The notes under the pieces: model-generated | What the model was told of the DNA's origin: nothing | The model's input: only the letters and a program-made list of their open reading frames with translations | The model's database searches: none | NCBI GenBank assembly: GCA_903839845.1 | Contig: CAIMEA010000147.1 | Span: forward strand, 1-54,475 | From: an uncultured Hyphomicrobiales bacterium | GTDB lineage: Bacteria > Pseudomonadota > Alphaproteobacteria > Rhizobiales > Xanthobacteraceae | Direction of reading: 5' to 3' | Length of the DNA stretch: 54,475 nucleotides | Translations under genes and position numbers: made by a program | Shown: piece by piece, positions 49,547 through 54,475 of the stretch | Position numbering within the stretch: the stretch's first letter is position 1 | How the letters are laid out: the number at the start of each line of letters is the position of its first letter

Positions 49547-51790
49547 ATGGCCAATTTCAAACTCGACGTCGACGCCGACGGCATCGCGCTGATCACCTGG
49601 GACATGCCCGACCGCTCGATGAACGTCATCACCCTCGACGCCATCGAGGAGCTTTCCGGCCTCGTCGACAAGGTGACGAACGACGCCGCGATCAAGGGTG
49701 CGGTCATCACCTCCGGCAAGGAAGCCTTCTGCGGCGGCGCCGACCTGACCATGCTGGAGCGCATGGGCGCGCTCTATGCCGGCATGATGAAGAACGAAGG
49801 CGAGCACGCCGCGGCGAAATTCATCTACGAGGAAAGCGCCAAGCTGTCGCAGCTTTATCGCCGCATCGAAAAGGGCGGCAAGGAGACGACGTCCAAGGAT
49901 AAAGGCCACACGCCCGGCAAGCCGTGGGTCTGCGCGCTCAACGGCACGGCGATGGGCGGCGGTTTCGAACTGGCGCTCGCCTGTCATCATCGCGTCGCCG
50001 CCGACAATCCGAAGACGCGGCTCGGCCTGCCGGAAATCAAGATCGGCCTGTTCCCCGGCGCCGGCGGCACGCAACGCGTCGCGCGCATGATGCAGCCGGC
50101 CGACGCGCTGCAATTCCTGCTCAAGGGCGACCAACTGAAAACCGACCGCGCCAAGGCGATGAAGCTGATCGACAATGTCGTGCCGCAGGCCGACCTGATC
50201 AAGACGGCGAAGGACTGGATCAAGGCCGGCGGCAAGGCGGAGGCGCCGTGGGACGTGAAGGGCTTCAAGCTGCCCGGCGGTCCGGTCTATTCCAAGGCCG
50301 GCATGATGACCTTCCCGCCGGCGAACGCGATCTATCGCCGCGAGACCTACGACAATTATCCCGCCGCCCGCGCCATTCTGCAGGTCGTCTATGAAGGCCT
50401 GCAATTGCCGATGGATGTGGCGCTGCGCGTCGAGTCGCGCTGGTTCGCCAAGATCCTGCGCTCGCCGGAAGCGGCGTCGATGATCCGCACGTTGTTCGTC
50501 AACATGCAGGACTTGAACAAAGGCGCGCGCCGCCCGGCCAACGAGCCGGCGGTGTCGATCAAGAAAGTCGGCGTCGTCGGCGCCGGCTTCATGGGCGCCG
50601 GCATCGCCCAGGTGAGCGCCGCAGCCGGCTTGCAGGTGGTGCTGGTCGACCGCGATCAGGAAACCGCCGACAAGGGCAAGGCCGCCTTGCACAAGGCGAT
50701 GAGCGACCGCGTCATGAAAGGCCGCATGAAAGGCGCCGACCGCGATTCGCTGTTGGAAAAGATCACGCCGTCGGCCGATTACGCCGCCTTGAAGGATTGC
50801 GACCTGATCATCGAAGCGGTGTTCGAGGATCGCAAGGTGAAGTCCGACGTGATTGCGAAAATCCAGGCGGTGATCGGCGACAAGGCGATCTTTGCCTCCA
50901 ACACCTCGACATTGCCGATCTCCTCGCTCGCGTCCGAGTTCAAGGAGCCGGCGCGCTTCATCGGCATCCACTTCTTCTCGCCGGTCGACCGCATGATGCT
51001 GGTCGAGTTGATCCTCGGCAAGGAGACCGGCGACCGCGCGCTCGCCGCCGCGCTCGATTATGTCCGCGCCATCCGCAAGACTCCTATTGTTGTGAATGAC
51101 TCGCGCGGCTTCTACACCTCGCGCGTCGTCGGCACTTACATCCGCGAGGGCCACCTGATGCTGGCCGAAGGCGTGCCGGCGGCGATGATCGAGAATGTCG
51201 GCCGCATGGCCGGCATGCCGGTCGGGCCCTTGTCGCTCAACGACGAAGTCGCGGTCGATCTCGCCTGGAAAATCCTCAAGGCGACCGAAGCCGATCTCGG
51301 CGCCGCCGCCATCGATCCGCGCCAGAAATCGTTGCTGGAAGACATGGTCGAGAAGCGCCAGCGCTTCGGCCGCAAGAACGGCAAGGGCTTTTACGATTAT
51401 CCGGCCGCCGGTCCGAAAAAACTCTGGCCCGGTCTGGCCGATTTGCAGACGGTGAAGCTCGATCCCGACAAAATCGATGTGCAGGAATTGAAGGACCGGC
51501 TTTTGGCGATGCAGGCCTTGGAAACCGCGCGCTGCTTCGAGGAAAAGGTGCTCACCGACGTGCGCGAGGCCGATGTCGGTTCGATCCTCGGTTTCGGTTT
51601 TGCGCCGTTCTCCGGCGGCACGCTGTCCTATATCGACATGATGGGAACGAAGAAGTTCGTCGCGCTGTGCAAGAAGCTGGAGGCCAAGTACGGCGGCCGC
51701 TTCGCGCCGAACAAGCTTCTCATCGACATGGCCGAGCACGACCAGAGCTTCTATTCGCGCTTCGCGCCGGAGAAGAAGAAAGCAGCGTAA
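49547..51790 (+). CDS. Bifunctional enoyl-CoA hydratase/3-hydroxyacyl-CoA dehydrogenase (FadB/FadJ type)
   Basis: The 747-residue beta-oxidation enzyme has an N-terminal crotonase domain (about 1-220) with the oxyanion segment 'GGADLTMLERMG' and the glutamates in 'GTAMGGGFELALACHH' and 'RLGLPEIKIGLFPGAGGTQR'. The dehydrogenase part starts with the NAD fold 'VGVVGAGFMGAGIAQVSAAAG' near residue 343 and has the catalytic His in 'FIGIHFFSPVDRM'. Two C-terminal helical domains complete the FadB/J length. It hydrates trans-enoyl-CoA and oxidises the product. It teams with the upstream thiolase. Confidence 0.93.
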   Translation: MANFKLDVDADGIALITWDMPDRSMNVITLDAIEELSGLVDKVTNDAAIKGAVITSGKEAFCGGADLTMLERMGALYAGMMKNEGEHAAAKFIYEESAKLSQLYRRIEKGGKETTSKDKGHTPGKPWVCALNGTAMGGGFELALACHHRVAADNPKTRLGLPEIKIGLFPGAGGTQRVARMMQPADALQFLLKGDQLKTDRAKAMKLIDNVVPQADLIKTAKDWIKAGGKAEAPWDVKGFKLPGGPVYSKAGMMTFPPANAIYRRETYDNYPAARAILQVVYEGLQLPMDVALRVESRWFAKILRSPEAASMIRTLFVNMQDLNKGARRPANEPAVSIKKVGVVGAGFMGAGIAQVSAAAGLQVVLVDRDQETADKGKAALHKAMSDRVMKGRMKGADRDSLLEKITPSADYAALKDCDLIIEAVFEDRKVKSDVIAKIQAVIGDKAIFASNTSTLPISSLASEFKEPARFIGIHFFSPVDRMMLVELILGKETGDRALAAALDYVRAIRKTPIVVNDSRGFYTSRVVGTYIREGHLMLAEGVPAAMIENVGRMAGMPVGPLSLNDEVAVDLAWKILKATEADLGAAAIDPRQKSLLEDMVEKRQRFGRKNGKGFYDYPAAGPKKLWPGLADLQTVKLDPDKIDVQELKDRLLAMQALETARCFEEKVLTDVREADVGSILGFGFAPFSGGTLSYIDMMGTKKFVALCKKLEAKYGGRFAPNKLLIDMAEHDQSFYSRFAPEKKKAA

Positions 51791-51829
51791 GCTTCCAGCC
51801 TCTGTAAGCCGGCGTAAAAGCGAGGTGTG

Positions 51830-53068
51830 ATGCCCGAACAACCCCGCTCACTTCTGCGGTGGCGCGAAATTCCAGGCAGTGTCTGGGCGCTCGGCTTGGT
51901 ATCGATGTTCATGGATGTCTCGTCCGAGATGATCCATGCCCTGCTGCCGCTGTATCTGGTCACGGTTCTCGGCACCTCGACCTTGACCGTCGGCATTATC
52001 GAGGGCATCGCCGAGGCCACCGCCTCGATCACGAAAATATTCTCCGGCGCGCTGAGCGATTATCTCGGCAAGCGTAAAATGCTGGCCGCGCTCGGTTACG
52101 GCCTGGCGGCGATTACTAAGCCGATATTTCCGATGGCATCGGGTATTGGCTGGCTGGTGGCGGCGCGTTTCATCGACCGCACCGGCAAAGGCATTCGCGG
52201 CGCACCGCGCGACGCGCTGATCGCCGATCTCACGCCGGCCGGATTGCGCGGCAGCGCCTATGGTCTGCGGCAATCGCTGGATACGATCGGCGCGGTACTC
52301 GGCCCCTTGCTGGCCATTGTATTTATGGCCGCCTTCGCCAGCAATTTTACCGCCGTGTTCTGGATCGCGGTTATTCCGGCATTTATTTCGGTGACCATCA
52401 TCGTTTTCGGCGTGCGCGAGCCGGAACGGCCGCCCGGCCTGCGCACCGTACGCGCGCCGCTCTCACGCCGGGAGCTGGGGCGACTGAGCCGGACCTATTG
52501 GATGATCGTCGCTGTCGCCGCCATCTTTACGATGGCGCGGTTCAGCGAGGCCTTCCTGTTGCTGCGCGCGCAGTCGGTCGGCATGCCGGTCTCGATCGTG
52601 CCGCTGGTGATGGTCGTCATGAACATCGTCTATACGTTCACGGCCTGGCCGGCCGGCGCGCTATCCGACCGCATCGGCCGTTACGGCGTCGTCACCGTCG
52701 GCTTCGCGTTGCTGATTCTTGCCGACCTCGTGCTGGCCATTGCCGACGGCGCCACCGCCGTGATGATCGGCGTGGCGCTCTGGGGCCTTCACATGGGTCT
52801 GACGCAAGGGCCGCTCGCCGCGCTGGTCGCCGATGCGGGGCCCGAGGAACTGCGCGGCACCGCCTTCGGCGTCTTCAATCTCGTTAGCGGCGTTGCGATG
52901 CTGGCTGCCAGCATCGTCGCCGGAGCACTGTGGGATGTCACCGGGCCGGCCGGCACATTTCTCGCCGGCGCGGCGTTCACCGCAGTGGCGCTTGCGGCGC
53001 TGCCCTTCGTCCGATGGCGGACGCGGAAACTTACATCACAATCGTCAATCTTTTCGCCGCGCGGGTGA
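51830..53068 (+). CDS. Major facilitator superfamily transporter
   Basis: The 412-residue permease has twelve predicted helices. Typical loops are 'GALSDYLGKRKMLAALGYGLAA', 'RFIDRTGKGIRGAPRDALIAD' and 'GALSDRIGRYGVV'. It resembles the branch with 'MFMDVSSEMIHALLPLYL' near the N-terminus found in metal-resistance or sugar-like exporters; the substrate is unknown. GTG at 51827 and ATG at 51830 both follow GAGG; I chose the ATG. The end overlaps the convergent helicase gene by 38 bp. Confidence 0.85.
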   Translation: MPEQPRSLLRWREIPGSVWALGLVSMFMDVSSEMIHALLPLYLVTVLGTSTLTVGIIEGIAEATASITKIFSGALSDYLGKRKMLAALGYGLAAITKPIFPMASGIGWLVAARFIDRTGKGIRGAPRDALIADLTPAGLRGSAYGLRQSLDTIGAVLGPLLAIVFMAAFASNFTAVFWIAVIPAFISVTIIVFGVREPERPPGLRTVRAPLSRRELGRLSRTYWMIVAVAAIFTMARFSEAFLLLRAQSVGMPVSIVPLVMVVMNIVYTFTAWPAGALSDRIGRYGVVTVGFALLILADLVLAIADGATAVMIGVALWGLHMGLTQGPLAALVADAGPEELRGTAFGVFNLVSGVAMLAASIVAGALWDVTGPAGTFLAGAAFTAVALAALPFVRWRTRKLTSQSSIFSPRG

Positions 53069-54137
53069 CGCCGGTATAAAGCCAGCGCTCGCGGCTTTCC
53101 GAAAATGCAAACGACTCATCGAACAACACGACGTCGTCCCATTGCGAGCCTTGCGATTTGTGCACGGTCAACACATAGCCGTAGTCGAATTCGTCGTAGG
53201 GTTTGCGACGCTGCCAGTCGAGCTGCTCGAGTCCGCCGACGAAGCATTCCGGCCGCACCGACACCTTGACGCCGCGCGTCGCGGTCTCGTCGTCAGGCAG
53301 AAGCCGCATGGTCATGATGCCCTTCTTGGCGCCGCGCTCCTTCACGCTCCAAAGGCCGCCATTGAACAGGCCCTTCTTGCGGTTGTTGCGCAGGCACACC
53401 AGCTTGTCGCCGGCCTCCGGCATCGTGTCGGTGAAGCCGCGGCGCTGCCGCATGCGCTGGTTATAGGCACGGCGCGTATTGTTGCGGCCGACCAGCACCT
53501 GGTCGGCCTCCAGCACGCGCTGCGGATCGAGGTCGGCCTTCAGCACCACCTGGCTTTCGCCGTATTGCCCCGGCTCGAGATAATCGCCGGCGCGAATGTC
53601 CATCGACAGCCGCACGATCGGATTGTCGCGTGCCTGCCGGTGCACTTCCGTGAGCATCGCGTCCGGTTCGTGCTCGGTGAAAAACCCGCCGCCCTGGATC
53701 GGCGGCAATTGCGCCGGATCGCCGATCACCAGCAGCGGCACGCCGAACGACAGCAGATCGCGGCCGAGTTCGGCATCGACCATCGAGCATTCGTCGATGA
53801 TGATCAGTTCAGCCTTGGAGGCGGGCGCTTCGTCCCACAGGTCGAAGCTCGGCACTTCCTCGCCGCTTTCGCGGGCGCGGTAGATCAGCGAATGGATGGT
53901 GGTGGCGCCGCGGCAGCCTTTGCCGCGCATCACCGAGGCCGCCTTGCCGGTGAAGGCGGCGAACTTCACCTCGCCGTCGACCGCGTCGGCGATGTGGGTG
54001 GCGAGCGTGGTCTTGCCGGTGCCGGCATAGCCGAACAGGCGGAACACCTGCGGCGTGTTGCCGGTGCCGGGCTTGGCCTTGAGCCAGTCGGCGACGGCTT
54101 TCAGGGCGTCGTCCTGGTGCGGGGTGAACTGCGTCAT
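53031..54137 (-). CDS. RecD-like ATP-dependent DNA helicase (superfamily 1)
   Basis: The 368-residue protein is a compact SF1B helicase. Walker A is 'FGYAGTGKTTLATHI' near residue 40, Walker B 'LIIIDECSMVD', motif III 'VIGDPAQLPPI', and the C-terminal UvrD_C_2 segment 'VLTVHKSQGSQWDDVVLFDE' with 'YTGVTRAAKRL' at the end. It lacks RecB/RecC-type partners and is likely to act alone in repair or recombination. I chose the ATG at 54137; upstream frame to 54218 overlaps a promoter-like region on the other strand. Confidence 0.9.
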   Translation of the reverse strand: MTQFTPHQDDALKAVADWLKAKPGTGNTPQVFRLFGYAGTGKTTLATHIADAVDGEVKFAAFTGKAASVMRGKGCRGATTIHSLIYRARESGEEVPSFDLWDEAPASKAELIIIDECSMVDAELGRDLLSFGVPLLVIGDPAQLPPIQGGGFFTEHEPDAMLTEVHRQARDNPIVRLSMDIRAGDYLEPGQYGESQVVLKADLDPQRVLEADQVLVGRNNTRRAYNQRMRQRRGFTDTMPEAGDKLVCLRNNRKKGLFNGGLWSVKERGAKKGIMTMRLLPDDETATRGVKVSVRPECFVGGLEQLDWQRRKPYDEFDYGYVLTVHKSQGSQWDDVVLFDESFAFSESRERWLYTGVTRAAKRLTIVM

Positions 54138-54294
54138 CGAGAAAACCCATTCATGCCGCGAAGCAATAAAGCATCCGGCGGCCCTGCCAAAGAACAAAAT
54201 ATGAACTGTGGCATGCAACAGGGGCTTTTATTGCCCTGTCCACAGCGCAGGGATGGCGTTCCCCTGTCCCGGACGGAGCGGCCGAAAACGGCAC

Positions 54295-54323
54295 TTGACT
54301 GTCTATAATCCTAGGACTATATG
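54295..54323 (+). promoter_or_regulatory. Strong-looking sigma-70 promoter
   Basis: TTGACT (54295-54300) and TATATG (54318-54323) are separated by exactly 17 bases. The AT-rich spacer stands out from the GC-rich surroundings. It points rightward, toward the structured region at 54333-54381. Confidence 0.6.
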
Positions 54324-54328
54324 CAACG

Positions 54329-54381
54329 GCATCCCGCCCCAATGAGGGGTGTCTGTACAGCATCTTCAGATGCGGGGCGGG
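54329..54381 (+). ncRNA. Candidate structured leader or small RNA
   Basis: Just downstream of the promoter, CCCGCCCC (54333-54340) pairs with GGGGCGGG (54374-54381). Between them sits a GCATC-TTCA-GATGC hairpin (54360-54373). The alternative hairpin CCCC-AATGA-GGGG (54337-54349) shares bases with the long stem, so the two exclude each other. I do not recognise an Rfam family. Confidence 0.4.
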
Positions 54382-54475
54382 GAGCGGTGGCCGGTCGGGG
54401 GCGTCGGAGATGCGGCGCCAGATCCCGAAACCGGCGGTCCAAGCCGCTTTCGTCCCGGCGCGCCAGCCGCGCGCC

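Larger units (their letters stand above)
54138..54475. other. Right-edge region: no complete gene, promoter and structured transcript
   Basis: It contains the putative promoter at 54295 and the stem-loop region at 54333-54381, after which the window ends. Short open frames reach the edge (for example an ATG at 54410), but they are too short to identify. Confidence 0.55.

Noticed and set aside
48872-51841. A 989-codon open frame on the minus strand
   Set aside because: It covers the thiolase-to-FadB region in antisense and shows no recognisable domain; codon bias of the forward genes creates it.

Overview
The window is about 54.5 kb of GC-rich chromosomal DNA from an alphaproteobacterium, most likely of the order Rhizobiales (Hyphomicrobiales), near the Bradyrhizobiaceae/Xanthobacteraceae. 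Supporting signs are the ethylmalonyl-CoA pathway genes, a class I lysyl-tRNA synthetase, a PodJ-like polarity protein starting with the Rhizobiales-type 'PWSVKGI' segment, DUF6460 and PAS_5 proteins, and many short palindromic repeats. The order is inferred from gene content, not from a search. I see no phage, IS transposase, CRISPR array or rRNA.

Layout. 57-1506: tRNA-Leu(CAA), a DsbB-like protein and a cytochrome b561. 1528-5645: a MacA/MacB-type tripartite exporter and an HNH endonuclease. 5758-9481: a carboxylesterase, an AlkA-like glycosylase with a basic tail, glutamyl-Q tRNA(Asp) synthetase and a small soluble hybrid histidine kinase. 9601-17909: an ethylmalonyl-CoA block made of ethylmalonyl-CoA mutase and crotonyl-CoA carboxylase/reductase (divergent), then a YihY protein and a chemoreceptor, then methylsuccinyl-CoA dehydrogenase. 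18010-26825: housekeeping genes including a host-attachment-family protein, an orphan solute-binding protein, an HI0933-like flavoprotein, class I LysRS, alpha carbonic anhydrase, a LexA-like S24 regulator, PyrD and a MATE exporter. 27179-34262: the DNA-ligase-associated repair set (ATP-dependent ligase, metallo-beta-lactamase exonuclease, Lhr-type helicase, metallophosphoesterase), interrupted by a TPR-methyltransferase. 34259-39409: a TIGR02186/TauE pair and a large PodJ-like coiled-coil/Sel1 protein. 39801-51790: fatty-acid oxidation genes (two acyl-CoA dehydrogenases, a thiolase and a FadB/FadJ-type enzyme) mixed with a PAS_5 protein, an MFS transporter, a luciferase-like monooxygenase, an ABC solute-binding protein and a cupin. 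51830-54475: an MFS transporter, a RecD-like helicase and a promoter-led structured region running off the edge.

How the genes work together. The thiolase and beta-oxidation enzymes produce and use acetyl-CoA and acetoacetyl-CoA. Ccr, Ecm and Mcd are three of the dedicated enzymes that assimilate acetyl-CoA without a glyoxylate shunt. The promoter regions of ecm/ccr and mcd share an odd-length TGCA-N-TGCA palindrome, which suggests a common regulator.

The most unusual structure is the behaviour of the repeats. At least three palindromic repeat families (called A, B and C here) are scattered through the intergenic regions. One B copy lies in frame inside the Lhr-type helicase between helicase motifs I and Ia. 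An A copy lies at the helicase-phosphoesterase junction, a B copy supplies the end of the hybrid kinase, and the C copies look like back-to-back terminators. Two copies carry further palindromes nested inside them.
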